Notes: generated by a model not told the origin, from the letters alone. DNA of 33,720 bases from an uncultured Collinsella sp. (GCA_958413765.1 CATYVH010000018.1:1-33720); one strand, 5' to 3'. Counted from the first letter of the stretch, positions 1-8,822 are shown. Translations and numbers: made by a program.

Positions 1-1854
1 CTGTCCGCCCTGTCCGAGCTGGGTGAGGTCATGCTCAGCGACCGTCTGCGCCAGATTTCGGTGCGTCCCGCGCCCAAACTCTCGGTTCGTGCGACCGTCA
101 AGAGCAATCTGCTCGATGTCGAGCTGGGCGCGAGTGGGCTTTCGGCGGCAGATCTTGCCGTCTATCTCGATTCGTACAAGCGCCATCAAACGTTTGCGCG
201 CCTTACGTCCGGCGACATCATTCGCCTGGACGAGGGGGCGCGCGCCGCGTTTGGCCTTGCCGAGGACCTGGGTGTCGATGCCGTCGACCTGCTCGACGGC
301 GTGTCGCTTCCCGCGTCGAGCACCCTGTTCGTCGACAGCATGCTCGCACGCACGCCGGCGCTCGAGGCCGATCGCGACGCTGCGTTCCGCCGTACCGTCG
401 AGCGCCTGGACACGCTCGGCAAGATGGACTTTACGGTGCCGGCATCGCTCAAGGCAACGATGCGCGGCTACCAGGTCGACGGATACCAGTGGCTCGGCTC
501 GCTCGAACACCTGGGCCTTGGCGGCATCTTGGCCGACGACATGGGCCTGGGCAAAACGCTCCAGATGATTGCGCATATTCTGGCGCGCGTGGAGGCGGGG
601 GACACCAAGCCCACGCTCGTGGTATGCCCGGCCTCACTCGTGTACAACTGGACTGCCGAGCTGGAGCGCTTTGCCCCGTCGCTCGATGTGTGCGCCATTG
701 TGGGCGCCAAGGCTCAACGCCGCGTGCAGATCGCCGGCGTGGCCGAGCATAGCGTGGTCGTGACGTCGTATGACCTTATGCGGCGCGATATCGACGAGTA
801 CGTCGAGCGGGATTTTGCCCGCGTGGTGCTCGATGAGGCACAGTACATTAAAAATCCGCTCACGCAGGTGGCGCGCGCCGCCAAGCGCCTGCCTGCCGGC
901 GTGCGCTTTGCCCTGACGGGCACGCCCATCGAAAACCGCCTGTCCGAGCTCTGGAGCATCTTCGACTTTTTGATGCCGGGCCTTTTGGGGACGCGCGAGT
1001 CGTTTGCCAAGCGCTTTGAGAGCCCCGTCGAGCATGCCGAGGGCGATAGCGCCGCTCGCCTGCAGGCGCTCGTGTCGCCGTTTGTGCTGCGCCGTGTTAA
1101 GGAAGACGTGGTGGCCGACCTGCCCGAGAAGATCGAAGACACCGTCATGGCGCAGCTTACCGGCGAGCAGCGCAAGCTCTACCTGGCCAACCAGGACCGC
1201 ATCGCCCAGCAGGTGCAGCACCGCGAGGCTGGGGAGTTTAAGAAGGACAAACTCAAGGTGCTCGCCGAGCTCACCAAGCTGCGCCAGATCTGCTGCGACC
1301 CGCGTCTACACTACGAGGATTACAAGGCGGGGAGCGCCAAGCTCGATACGTGTATGGAGCTCGTGCACGGCGCACTCGACGGCGGGCATCGCATCCTGTT
1401 GTTCAGCCAGTTTACGGGTATGCTCGATATCATCGGTAAGCGCTTGGCCAAGGAGGACATCGCCTTCCTTAAGCTCACGGGCGCTTCGTCTAAGGAGAGC
1501 CGCGCCAAGATGGTCGCGCAGTTCCAAGCGGGCGAGGTTCCGGTCTTTTTGATTTCGCTCAAGGCGGGCGGCGTGGGCCTTAACCTGACGGCGGCCGACG
1601 TGGTCATCCACTACGACCCGTGGTGGAACGTGGCAGCGCAGGACCAGGCGACCGACCGCGCGCACCGTATTGGCCAGCAACATACCGTGACCGTGTACAA
1701 GCTCATCGCCAAGGACACGATCGAGGAGCGCATTATGCAGATGCAGGAGTCCAAGCGCGACCTGGTCAACAGCGTGCTCGGCGGCGACGGCATCTCGTCG
1801 GCACTGTTCACGCGCGAGGATGTTCTGGCGCTGCTCGGCGGCGACGGGCGCTAG
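1..1854 (+). CDS. SNF2-family DEAD/DEAH-box helicase, C-terminal part (5' end outside window)
   Basis: The frame is open from base 1, so the gene begins upstream; 617 residues are visible. All SNF2/RapA ATPase landmarks are present in order: motif I DDMGLGKT (about residue 179 of the visible part), motif II DEAQ (about 278), motif III TGTP (about 306), and in the second RecA lobe the stretch GGVGLNLTAADVV followed by DRAHRIGQ (about 552). Family knowledge: these are ATP-driven double-stranded DNA translocases that remodel protein-DNA complexes, and in actinobacteria the full protein is usually about 1000 residues with an N-terminal SWIM zinc finger. That N-terminal part would lie outside the window and cannot be checked. 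The visible part is intact to its TAG stop. Its precise cellular role is unknown. Confidence 0.93.
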   Translation: MSALSELGEVMLSDRLRQISVRPAPKLSVRATVKSNLLDVELGASGLSAADLAVYLDSYKRHQTFARLTSGDIIRLDEGARAAFGLAEDLGVDAVDLLDGVSLPASSTLFVDSMLARTPALEADRDAAFRRTVERLDTLGKMDFTVPASLKATMRGYQVDGYQWLGSLEHLGLGGILADDMGLGKTLQMIAHILARVEAGDTKPTLVVCPASLVYNWTAELERFAPSLDVCAIVGAKAQRRVQIAGVAEHSVVVTSYDLMRRDIDEYVERDFARVVLDEAQYIKNPLTQVARAAKRLPAGVRFALTGTPIENRLSELWSIFDFLMPGLLGTRESFAKRFESPVEHAEGDSAARLQALVSPFVLRRVKEDVVADLPEKIEDTVMAQLTGEQRKLYLANQDRIAQQVQHREAGEFKKDKLKVLAELTKLRQICCDPRLHYEDYKAGSAKLDTCMELVHGALDGGHRILLFSQFTGMLDIIGKRLAKEDIAFLKLTGASSKESRAKMVAQFQAGEVPVFLISLKAGGVGLNLTAADVVIHYDPWWNVAAQDQATDRAHRIGQQHTVTVYKLIAKDTIEERIMQMQESKRDLVNSVLGGDGISSALFTREDVLALLGGDGR

Positions 1855-2019
1855 CCGCGCGCGGGGTGGGACTGCTGGAGTGGGCAGGACGGTCGACGCA
1901 TTTTGGCCCGACCGCTTGCCTGGTCCGTTATGTGTTCATTTGCAATGCCGTGGATGGTTTGTCTGCCTTTGGGCATAAGAACCATCAAGAACATTGGCAC
2001 GTCAGCAAAGGAGAACATC

Positions 2020-2382
2020 ATGGCGAAATTCTTTAAGGACCCCGACGGTAAGCTCATTGCCGCCCTTGGCAACGACGTTGCAACCCCTGCCGGTTGCACG
2101 GAACTGACCGCAAACACTGAGGACGCGGCGCACGAGAAGCACGTGCCTGTTGTCGAGACCGAGCGCGACGGTCACGTGATTCGCGCACGCGTTGGCTCGG
2201 TCGAGCACCCCAGCCTGCCCGAGCACTATATTGAGTGGATCGCCCTTGAGGCCGAGGGCCGCTTAGAGGTCCATTACCTTGAGCCCGGCATGAAGCCCGC
2301 GACGTTTTTTGCCGGCGGTTCCAAGACCGGTACCGTCTATGCCTACTGCAACCTGCACGGGCTGTGGTCCGCGACGTTCTAG
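2020..2382 (+). CDS. Superoxide reductase (desulfoferrodoxin/neelaredoxin family) with degenerate N-terminal iron site
   Basis: A 120-residue protein. The ATG at 2020 is preceded by an AAAGGAGA ribosome site at 2008-2015, which rules out the longer in-frame start. Superoxide reductases reduce superoxide to peroxide in the cytoplasm of anaerobes, using a mononuclear iron held by four His and one Cys. All five ligands are visible: His41 (EKHVP), His63 and His69 (EHPSLPEHYIEW), Cys110 and His113 (YCNLHG). Their spacing closely matches known desulfoferrodoxins. The N-terminal segment aligns by position with a desulforedoxin domain but keeps only one cysteine (Cys26), so the rubredoxin-like Fe(Cys)4 centre must be absent. 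It lies alone between the helicase and a terminator, which suggests a single-gene transcript for oxygen defence. The electron donor is not evident nearby. Confidence 0.93.
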   Translation: MAKFFKDPDGKLIAALGNDVATPAGCTELTANTEDAAHEKHVPVVETERDGHVIRARVGSVEHPSLPEHYIEWIALEAEGRLEVHYLEPGMKPATFFAGGSKTGTVYAYCNLHGLWSATF

Positions 2383-2428
2383 GAGCGCGCCCCCGCTCGG
2401 GGTATCATAGCTAGCATATGCACATGCG

Positions 2429-2461
2429 AGCGCCGACTGCATCATGCGGCCGGCGCTTTTA
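2429..2461 (+). terminator. Intrinsic terminator after the superoxide reductase gene
   Basis: The arms AGCGCCG (2429-2435) and CGGCGCT (2451-2457) pair perfectly around a loop containing a smaller GCAT/ATGC pairing, and are followed by TTTT. It separates the superoxide reductase gene from the NAD-synthetase-like gene. Confidence 0.7.
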
Positions 2462-2499
2462 CTACGATTTCGATGGTTTACGACGGAAAGGGCTGAGCC

Positions 2500-4485
2500 A
2501 TGAAGCTCGCGCTTGCACAGATCGATATGCGCCTGGGTGATATTGAGGGCATTTGCGGCCGCATCGAGGACCAGGCTCGTCTGGCCCACGAGCGCGGGGC
2601 GCGCGTGCTGTGCGTTCCGGCTCCGCTCTTTATGGGCGCCATGCCCGGTGGCCTGGTGGGCGCTGCCGACTTTGAGCACGACATGCTTGCCGGCTTGACT
2701 GGTGTCGCCGAGCGCATCCAGGAGCTTGACATGATCTGCATCGTGCCCGCGGCGGTTTCGTTTGAGGGTCAGCCGCTGCTCGACTACATGATGCTCAAGG
2801 ACGGTCATGTGGTGCCGGCGCGTTCGAGCATTGCCCTGCAGCGTGGCGAGAACAACGACACGCGTTGGGCGCCGCCGGTGTTCGACGTGGACGGCGTGCG
2901 CATCGCCGTGATTTTTGACTTGGACCGCGAACTCGAGATGTTGCCGACCGGTGTTGACCTCATTGCGTATTTCCAATTCAATGCGTTTGACATGACCGAC
3001 CGCGAGACTGCCGCCATTGCCGCCGTTCGCAGCGGCGCCTACCGCAAGATCGCATCCAAGCGCAGCGTGTGGTTTGCCTGTATGGCGCCGGTCGGTGCTT
3101 ATGACGAGTCGGTGTATACCGGCGGTTCGTTTGTGCTCGACGACTGTGGTCGTGTGGTGGCCCAGGCGCCGTGTTTTGAGGAGAGCCTGCTGGTTCAGGA
3201 GATTCAGCGCGGCGTGATGCTCGATGCCCTGGAAGATCACGAACTGCCCGAGTTCCGTTCCGAGGAGTGGCTGTGGCAGGCGCTGGTGCTCGCCGTGCGC
3301 GACAACGCCCGAGCCCACGGTGCGTCGCGTGCTGTGGTGGCGCTCGAGGGCGACTTGCCGTCGTCCCTGCTGGCGGCGCTGACCGTCGACGCTCTGGGCC
3401 CGCGTAATGTGATTGGCCTGGTGCTGGGGCGCAACCGTATCTTTACGCCGGCGCAGGAAGAGGCCGAGGCTGCCCGCTGTGCCGCCGTCCGCGCCATCGC
3501 CGAGCGTCTGCACATTCGCACCGTCGAGCGCGATGCACCGGATGCGGCGCGTGTGCTCGATCGCGACGTGTCGGCGGGCGATGCCGAGCGTCTGCGCTCG
3601 CGCACGCTGGGCCTCATGCTGGAGGACACGGCGCTCGAGCTGGGTGCGATGGCGCTGAGCCCGCTGTCCAAAACCGAGTACGCGCTGGCGGCGCCGGCGC
3701 TTTGCGGCGGCTACCAGGGCGATTACGCGCCCTTTGGCGATGTGTACCTGTCGACGCTTGAGTTTGTGGCGCGTGTGCGCAACCGCACGTCTGCCGTGGT
3801 GCCCCAAGAGCTCGTGACGCTCAACGCGGTGGAAGATTGTATGGAGCGAGTGCTGGCGCAGGCGCTCTCGACGCTCGACGGTCCGGTCGATATGCTCGAC
3901 CGCGCGGCACAGCTGCTCGGCGGGCTTGAGCCGGGTGAGGTCGATGGCGCGCTCGAGGCGCACGTGGACCGCAATCGATCTTTCGACGACATCCCGATGG
4001 CCGCTGGCAAGCCTGAGGCCTGCTCGCTGCTGCTGATGCTTGTGCGTCAGGGCGAGGCCGCCCGCCGCATGCTGCCGACGGCGTCGATCGTCTCAGCCCG
4101 TTCGTTTGTCGAGCGCGCCTGGCCGTACATGCTCGCGTGGTCCGACCTGGGGCTTAACGGCAAGGAGCGTATGACGGTCGATTCGCTGGCGCGCGCCGAG
4201 GTGCGCCGTTTTGCTGACGAGGATACGAGCGAGCGCGTGCGAAACGAGATGATGGGCGTGCTGGGCGAGCTACTGGGTATTTCGCCCGAGCAGATGGAGG
4301 AGCTGCGCTCCGAGGACGGCCAGCGCCGCCTGCACGAGGGTATGAAGAAGTTTGAGGGCGAGGTCCAGGACGCCATCGATAAGATGATGGGCGGCCAGGG
4401 TGGCCCGCAGGGTGGGCCCCAGGGTGGCCCGATGCCGCATCCGCCGGTGGATCCGAGGCAGTTTCCCTTTTTCTCTCAAAACTAA
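2500..4485 (+). CDS. NAD-synthetase-like protein (nitrilase + NadE-like domains), catalytic residues apparently lost
   Basis: A 661-residue protein; its ATG follows GGAAAGGG at 2486-2493. The layout matches glutamine-dependent NAD synthetase: an N-terminal carbon-nitrogen hydrolase domain (about residues 1-260) and a C-terminal NadE-like domain (about 270-560), then a helical region and a Gly-Gln-Pro repeat tail. In functional family members the first domain uses a Glu-Lys-Cys triad and the second an SGGxDS ATP-binding loop. Here the Glu position reads VPAPLF (Ala41), the expected CED reads FDL (Phe139), no Lys lies in the segment around 104-131, and the ATP loop reads LEGDLPSS (about 282-289). 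The surrounding scaffold (SKTEYA, GDYAPFGDVY) is still recognisable. The reading frame is long and intact, so it is maintained rather than decaying. I infer a pseudoenzyme or a changed activity; alignment could still reveal a divergent active site. Confidence 0.75.
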   Translation: MKLALAQIDMRLGDIEGICGRIEDQARLAHERGARVLCVPAPLFMGAMPGGLVGAADFEHDMLAGLTGVAERIQELDMICIVPAAVSFEGQPLLDYMMLKDGHVVPARSSIALQRGENNDTRWAPPVFDVDGVRIAVIFDLDRELEMLPTGVDLIAYFQFNAFDMTDRETAAIAAVRSGAYRKIASKRSVWFACMAPVGAYDESVYTGGSFVLDDCGRVVAQAPCFEESLLVQEIQRGVMLDALEDHELPEFRSEEWLWQALVLAVRDNARAHGASRAVVALEGDLPSSLLAALTVDALGPRNVIGLVLGRNRIFTPAQEEAEAARCAAVRAIAERLHIRTVERDAPDAARVLDRDVSAGDAERLRSRTLGLMLEDTALELGAMALSPLSKTEYALAAPALCGGYQGDYAPFGDVYLSTLEFVARVRNRTSAVVPQELVTLNAVEDCMERVLAQALSTLDGPVDMLDRAAQLLGGLEPGEVDGALEAHVDRNRSFDDIPMAAGKPEACSLLLMLVRQGEAARRMLPTASIVSARSFVERAWPYMLAWSDLGLNGKERMTVDSLARAEVRRFADEDTSERVRNEMMGVLGELLGISPEQMEELRSEDGQRRLHEGMKKFEGEVQDAIDKMMGGQGGPQGGPQGGPMPHPPVDPRQFPFFSQN

Positions 4486-4554
4486 CTATGGGATAGGATT
4501 CGCTTCCAACCCCGACACTTCAACTAAGCATCTTGGCCCCGTTGTGTTATTCTA

Positions 4555-4566
4555 GAACAGACGTTC
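4555..4566. promoter_or_regulatory. LexA-type SOS box upstream of ruvCAB
   Basis: The sequence GAACAGACGTTC is a perfect GAAC-N4-GTTC dyad, followed by G as in the Gram-positive and actinobacterial LexA consensus. It lies 57 bases before the ruvC start and overlaps a TATTCT sequence that could be the -10 box. SOS control of ruv genes is established in several bacteria; binding here is inferred. Confidence 0.7.
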
Positions 4567-4622
4567 GTGAATGATGCTCGGGGCCTTGCCTTGTGCTGTA
4601 CTTGTGACGAGGGGAGGTTGGC

Positions 4623-5144
4623 TTGGTCATTTTGGGTATCGACCCCGGTTTGGCCCATACGGGTTGGGGGATTATCGAGGAGCGGCGCGGCGAGGTTCGC
4701 TGCCGTGCCTACGGTTGTATCGAGACCAGCGCGGGTAGTCCGCTCGCGGTGCGCCTGTCGCATATCGCCCGCGACCTCAAGGGCGTCGTGGAGCGTTATC
4801 GACCCGATACTGCTGCTATCGAGAGCATCTACTTTGGCGCTAATGTCCGCTCGGCAATCCCCACGGCACATGCCCGCGGTGCCGCGCTCGTGGCGCTTTC
4901 GGAGTGCGCGCTCGAGATCGGCGAGTACACGCCTATGCAGATCAAGCAGGCTGTGGTGGGTACCGGCGCCGCGGACAAGCGGCAGGTCGCCTACATGGTG
5001 CGCACGCTCACGCAGCTCGACCACGACCCTCATCCCGACCATGCCGCCGATGCCCTGGCTTGCGCCATCTGCCACGTAAACCTCAGCCGCACCCGCGCCC
5101 TCACCGGTGGCGAGTTCTATCAACAGAGAGGAACCGGATACTGA
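4623..5144 (+). CDS. ruvC: Crossover junction endodeoxyribonuclease RuvC
   Basis: A 173-residue Holliday-junction resolvase, the usual family length. It nicks symmetric strands of four-way junctions moved by RuvAB during recombinational repair. The RNase H-like active site is visible: Asp7 (GIDPG), Glu67 (AIESIYFG) and the HAADAL motif with His140 and Asp143; His replaces the first Asp of the E. coli pair, as in many bacteria. The start is TTG at 4623, set by a strong GAGGGGAGG site ending five bases before it; no ATG fits the conserved N terminus. The stop TGA overlaps the ruvA ATG (TGATG), so the two are translationally coupled. A LexA-type box lies upstream. Confidence 0.96.
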   Translation: MVILGIDPGLAHTGWGIIEERRGEVRCRAYGCIETSAGSPLAVRLSHIARDLKGVVERYRPDTAAIESIYFGANVRSAIPTAHARGAALVALSECALEIGEYTPMQIKQAVVGTGAADKRQVAYMVRTLTQLDHDPHPDHAADALACAICHVNLSRTRALTGGEFYQQRGTGY

Positions 5145-5764
5145 TGATTTCCCAGCTCCACGGAACGCTTGTCGAGGCCACGATGAGCTCTGCTGTCGTC
5201 GACGTGTCGGGCGTTGGCTTTGAACTCGGCATTTCTGGCGGCACTGCGGCCACGCTGCCTACGCCCGGCGGTGAGGTGCGCCTCTATACCCGTATGCAGG
5301 TGCGCGAGGACGCTATGACACTTTTCGGTTTTTCCTCTAAGGATGAGCGCACGATGTTCGACCGGCTTGTGTCCGTCTCGGGCGTTGGCCCGCGCTTGGC
5401 GCTCGCCGTACTTTCCACCTATACCGTGGGACAGCTGTATTCCCTGGTGATGGCCGAGGACGACAAGGGCATGGCCAAGGTGCCCGGCGTGGGCAAAAAG
5501 ACCGCCCAGCGCCTCATCTTGGAGCTCAAGAGCACCTTTGCCAAGGACAAGGGCTTTGTGCCGGTCGATGCGATCCCCGGTCAGGTTGCGATGCCCGTGC
5601 CCGCCGCCGCTCCTTCGGCGATCGATGACGCCCGTGCGGCACTCCTTTCCATGGGCTTTAGCCCGCAGGAGACCGATGTCGCTCTGAGCGGGTATGATGG
5701 GCAGGATATGCGTGTCGAGGATTTGCTCGGCGCGGCGCTTAAGCGACTCGGAATGGATGCGTGA
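5144..5764 (+). CDS. ruvA: Holliday junction branch migration protein RuvA
   Basis: A 206-residue protein that binds four-way junctions as a tetramer and loads RuvB. Three regions are visible: the N-terminal OB-fold (residues about 1-64), the helix-hairpin-helix repeats SGVGPRLA and PGVGKKTAQRL (about 75-125), and, after an Ala/Pro-rich flexible linker, the C-terminal RuvB-contacting domain (ARAALLSMGFSPQETDVAL). The ATG at 5144 shares its A with the ruvC stop, and the ruvA stop overlaps the ruvB ATG in the same TGATG arrangement. This gives a three-gene coupled operon. Confidence 0.97.
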   Translation: MISQLHGTLVEATMSSAVVDVSGVGFELGISGGTAATLPTPGGEVRLYTRMQVREDAMTLFGFSSKDERTMFDRLVSVSGVGPRLALAVLSTYTVGQLYSLVMAEDDKGMAKVPGVGKKTAQRLILELKSTFAKDKGFVPVDAIPGQVAMPVPAAAPSAIDDARAALLSMGFSPQETDVALSGYDGQDMRVEDLLGAALKRLGMDA

Positions 5765-6831
5765 TGTGGGAAGCCGATGACTCTCAGGACCTGTGGGCGA
5801 CGCCCGGCAACTCGCCGGCGGCATCCATGGCGCACGGCGAGCGCATGGTGGGCTCGGAGCTGACGGCCGAGGACCTCGATGTCGATCGCACTTTGCGCCC
5901 CCAGCGCCTGGACGATTACTGCGGCCAGGAGCATATCAAGCAGAGCCTGCGCGTGTTGATCGAAGCGGCGCAGAGCCGTGGGGAGACGCTCGACCACGTG
6001 ATCTTCTCGGGTCCTCCGGGCCTGGGCAAGACCACGCTGGCCACCGTAATCGCCAACGAGTTGGGCGCTCAGATAAAAACGACGAGTGGCCCGGCCATCG
6101 CGCGTACGGGCGACCTGGCGGCCATCCTTACCAACTTGCAGCCGGGTGATGTGCTGTTTATCGACGAGATCCACCGCCTCAACCGTTCGGTCGAGGAAGT
6201 CCTGTACCCCGCGATGGAGGACTTTGCCCTCGATATCGTGATTGGCAAGGGTCCGGCGGCGCGCTCGATTCGCCTGGATATCCCCAAGTTTACGCTGGTA
6301 GCAGCAACGACCCGCTCAGGCATGTTGACCGGCCCGTTGCGCGACCGCTTTGGCATTTCATATCGCCTGGATTACTACACGGTCGAAGAGCTCGCGCAGA
6401 TTGTGACGCGCTCGGCAACTATTCTGGGCGTGGCGATCGACCATCCCAGTGCACTTGAGATCGGCTCGCGTTCGCGCGGCACGCCGCGTCTTGCCAACCG
6501 CCTGCTCAAGCGCGTGCGCGATTACGCACAGGTGCGCGGCAACGGTCCCATCGAGCTCGATATCTGTCGCCAGGCGCTCGAGTTCTTCGAGATCGACGAG
6601 CTCGGCCTGGACTGGATGGATATTCGTATCTTGGAGACGCTTGCCAAGACGTTCTCCGGTCGTGCCGTGGGACTTACGACCCTTGCCAGCGCGGTGGGCG
6701 AGGACCCGGGCACGCTCGAGGATGTCTATGAGCCCTATTTGCTGCAGTGCGGGTTGATGATTCGTACGCCGCAGGGCCGTCAGGCAACCCTGCGCACCTT
6801 TGAGCACCTGGGGATTGAACCTACCGTTTAG
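5764..6831 (+). CDS. ruvB: Holliday junction branch migration ATPase RuvB
   Basis: A 355-residue AAA+ motor that drives branch migration with RuvA. Walker A GPPGLGKT is at residues 83-90, Walker B DEIHRL follows around 131-136, and the sensor region reads ATTRSGMLTGPLRDRFG. The C-terminal winged-helix domain is complete (GLDWMDIRILETL to TPQGR). Residues 1-40 form an acidic N-terminal extension, longer than in E. coli, but the ATG overlapping the ruvA stop is the natural coupled start; a GTG one codon earlier (5761) is possible. No gene follows in the operon; fhs begins 144 bases later with its own promoter. Confidence 0.97.
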   Translation: MWEADDSQDLWATPGNSPAASMAHGERMVGSELTAEDLDVDRTLRPQRLDDYCGQEHIKQSLRVLIEAAQSRGETLDHVIFSGPPGLGKTTLATVIANELGAQIKTTSGPAIARTGDLAAILTNLQPGDVLFIDEIHRLNRSVEEVLYPAMEDFALDIVIGKGPAARSIRLDIPKFTLVAATTRSGMLTGPLRDRFGISYRLDYYTVEELAQIVTRSATILGVAIDHPSALEIGSRSRGTPRLANRLLKRVRDYAQVRGNGPIELDICRQALEFFEIDELGLDWMDIRILETLAKTFSGRAVGLTTLASAVGEDPGTLEDVYEPYLLQCGLMIRTPQGRQATLRTFEHLGIEPTV

Positions 6832-6907
6832 GGCGCTTTGTTTTGGCGGGCTGTTGGGCTATCGCCGGGCATCGGGTAAACATATCGCCGTTCATCGGTT
6901 ATGGGCG

Positions 6908-6935
6908 TTTTACTATTGCGCGCCCGTGCTATGCT
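6908..6935 (+). promoter_or_regulatory. Putative promoter of fhs
   Basis: TTTTAC at 6908-6913 and TATGCT at 6930-6935 are separated by 16 bases. They lie about 40 bases upstream of the fhs start. The match is moderate and was judged by eye. Confidence 0.4.
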
Positions 6936-6975
6936 GAATTGGTCTTTTTCTCATTCGGTAACGAAAGGACCGCCC

Positions 6976-8643
6976 ATGCCTACTGACATCGAAATCGCAC
7001 GTTCTGTCACGCCGCTGCCTATTACCGAGGTGGCCAAGAACGCCGGCGTCGACGTTAAGCACCTTATTCCGTACGGCTTCGACAAGGCTAAGGTCGACTA
7101 TTCACTGCTCAACGAGCCGACCGATCACCAGGCCAAGCTCGTCCTCGTGACCGCTATCAACCCAACGCCTGCGGGCGAGGGCAAGACCACCACGACCATC
7201 GGTCTGGCCGATGGCCTGCGTCGTCGCGGCGTCAAGAGTGCCGTGGCCCTGCGCGAGCCTTCGCTCGGCCCCGTCTTTGGTGTTAAGGGCGGTGCTGCCG
7301 GCGGCGGCTGGGCTCAGGTGATCCCCATGGAGGATATCAACCTGCACTTTACCGGCGACTTCCATGCCATCGGTGCTGCCAACAACCTGCTGGCCGCCAT
7401 GCTTGATAACCACATCCAGCAGGGCAACCAGCTTGGCATCGACGTTAAACGCATCACTTGGAAGCGCGTCGTCGATATGAACGACCGTCAGCTGCGCCAC
7501 GTCATCGACGGTATTGGCGGTAAGGCCCAGGGCGTGCCGCGCGAGGACGGCTTCGATATCACCGTCGCCTCCGAGGTCATGGCAATCCTGTGCCTGTCTA
7601 CGAGCATCAGCGACCTCAAGGAGCGCCTGGGCGAGATCGTCGTCGGCTACAGCTTTGCCGGCGAGCCCGTCCGTGCCCGCGACCTTAAGGCCCAGGGTGC
7701 CATGGCCGCGTTGCTTAAGGACGCGCTCAAGCCCAACCTGGTGCAAACGCTCGAGGGCACGCCCGCGTTTGTCCACGGCGGCCCCTTCGCCAACATCGCC
7801 CACGGCTGCAACTCTATCATGGCCACGCGTATGGCGATGCGCTTTGGCGATGTTGCCATTACCGAGGCCGGCTTCGGTGCCGATCTGGGTGCCGAGAAGT
7901 TCCTCGACATCAAGTGCCGTATGACGGGCGTTCGCCCCAGCGCCGTCGTGGTCGTCGCGACCGCTCGTGCGCTGAAGTACAACGGTGGCGTCGCCAAGGC
8001 CGACCTCAACGAGGAGAACCTCGAGGCACTCAAGGCCGGCATGCCCAACCTGCTGCGTCACGTCGACAACATCCAGAACGTTTATGGTCTGCCCTGCGTG
8101 GTCGCCATCAACCGCTTCCCGACGGACACCGAGGCCGAGCTTGCGCTCATCGAGTCCGAGTGCCAGAAGCTCGGCGTCAACGTTAAGCTTTCCGAGGTCT
8201 GGGCCAAGGGCGGCGAGGGCGCGCTCGAGCTTGCCGATGAGGTCATGCGTCTGATTGAGCAGCCGAGCGAGCTCAAGTTTGCCTATGAGGACGGCGCCGA
8301 TGTGGCCGACGCTCTTGAGGCCATTGCCACCAAGGTCTACCGCGCCGACGGTGTTGACTTTACGCCGGCCGCCAAGCGCCAGCTCGCCGAGCTGCGCGAG
8401 AACGGCTTTGGCAACCTGCCGGTGTGCGTGGCCAAGACGCAGTACAGCTTTAGCGATAACGCCAAGGCCCTGGGCGCTCCCGAGAACTTCCGCATCACGG
8501 TGCGCGAGCTCAAGGTTTCCGCCGGTGCCCACTTTGTGGTCGCACTGACTGGCAGTGTTCTGACCATGCCGGGCCTGCCCAAGGTCCCTGCGGCCGAGAA
8601 CATCGACGTCGACAACGACGGCAACATCACCGGCCTGTTCTAA
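6976..8643 (+). CDS. fhs: Formate-tetrahydrofolate ligase
   Basis: A 555-residue enzyme, the family's standard length. It makes 10-formyltetrahydrofolate from formate, ATP and tetrahydrofolate, the entry of formate into the one-carbon pool and the first step of the methyl branch of acetogenic metabolism. The ATP loop TPAGEGKTTTT (residues about 64-74) and the following LADGLRRRG are typical, as are EPSLGPVFGVKGGAAGGG and AFVHGGPFANIAHGCNS. The ATG at 6976 follows GAAAGGA at 6963-6969; an earlier in-frame start at 6901 lacks such a site and would overlap the promoter. The gene stands alone, ending in a strong terminator. The next two enzymes of the pathway, fchA and folD, lie about 10 kb downstream. 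Confidence 0.97.
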   Translation: MPTDIEIARSVTPLPITEVAKNAGVDVKHLIPYGFDKAKVDYSLLNEPTDHQAKLVLVTAINPTPAGEGKTTTTIGLADGLRRRGVKSAVALREPSLGPVFGVKGGAAGGGWAQVIPMEDINLHFTGDFHAIGAANNLLAAMLDNHIQQGNQLGIDVKRITWKRVVDMNDRQLRHVIDGIGGKAQGVPREDGFDITVASEVMAILCLSTSISDLKERLGEIVVGYSFAGEPVRARDLKAQGAMAALLKDALKPNLVQTLEGTPAFVHGGPFANIAHGCNSIMATRMAMRFGDVAITEAGFGADLGAEKFLDIKCRMTGVRPSAVVVVATARALKYNGGVAKADLNEENLEALKAGMPNLLRHVDNIQNVYGLPCVVAINRFPTDTEAELALIESECQKLGVNVKLSEVWAKGGEGALELADEVMRLIEQPSELKFAYEDGADVADALEAIATKVYRADGVDFTPAAKRQLAELRENGFGNLPVCVAKTQYSFSDNAKALGAPENFRITVRELKVSAGAHFVVALTGSVLTMPGLPKVPAAENIDVDNDGNITGLF

Positions 8644-8668
8644 GCCTGCTGCCCATAGCTGCTTGTCC

Positions 8669-8705
8669 GCCCCGCCGTGCCCACAAGGCCCGGCGGGGCT
8701 TTTTT
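8669..8705 (+). terminator. Intrinsic terminator after fhs
   Basis: GCCCCGCCG (8669-8677) pairs perfectly with CGGCGGGGC (8691-8699). An inner GCC/GGC pairing adds stability, and a run of six T follows. This is the classic shape. Confidence 0.9.
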
Positions 8706-8822
8706 ATCCTTAGGCCCGCGCATGTCTTGTAGATACCGACGGGCTCTGCCCATCATAGGCTTTTGCGCGGGTAGAATGCATGGATAACTTGATGCTCACG
8801 CGCGACGGAAAGGAATCGTTGC

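Noticed and set aside
2263..3963. Long open frame on the minus strand opposite the NAD-synthetase-like gene
   Set aside because: Low-complexity Arg/His/Gln-rich translation typical of antisense frames in GC-rich genes; the plus-strand protein has recognisable family structure and a ribosome site.
7102..8532. Long minus-strand frame opposite fhs
   Set aside because: It is a mirror of the fhs codon bias; no motif, start site or promoter supports it.
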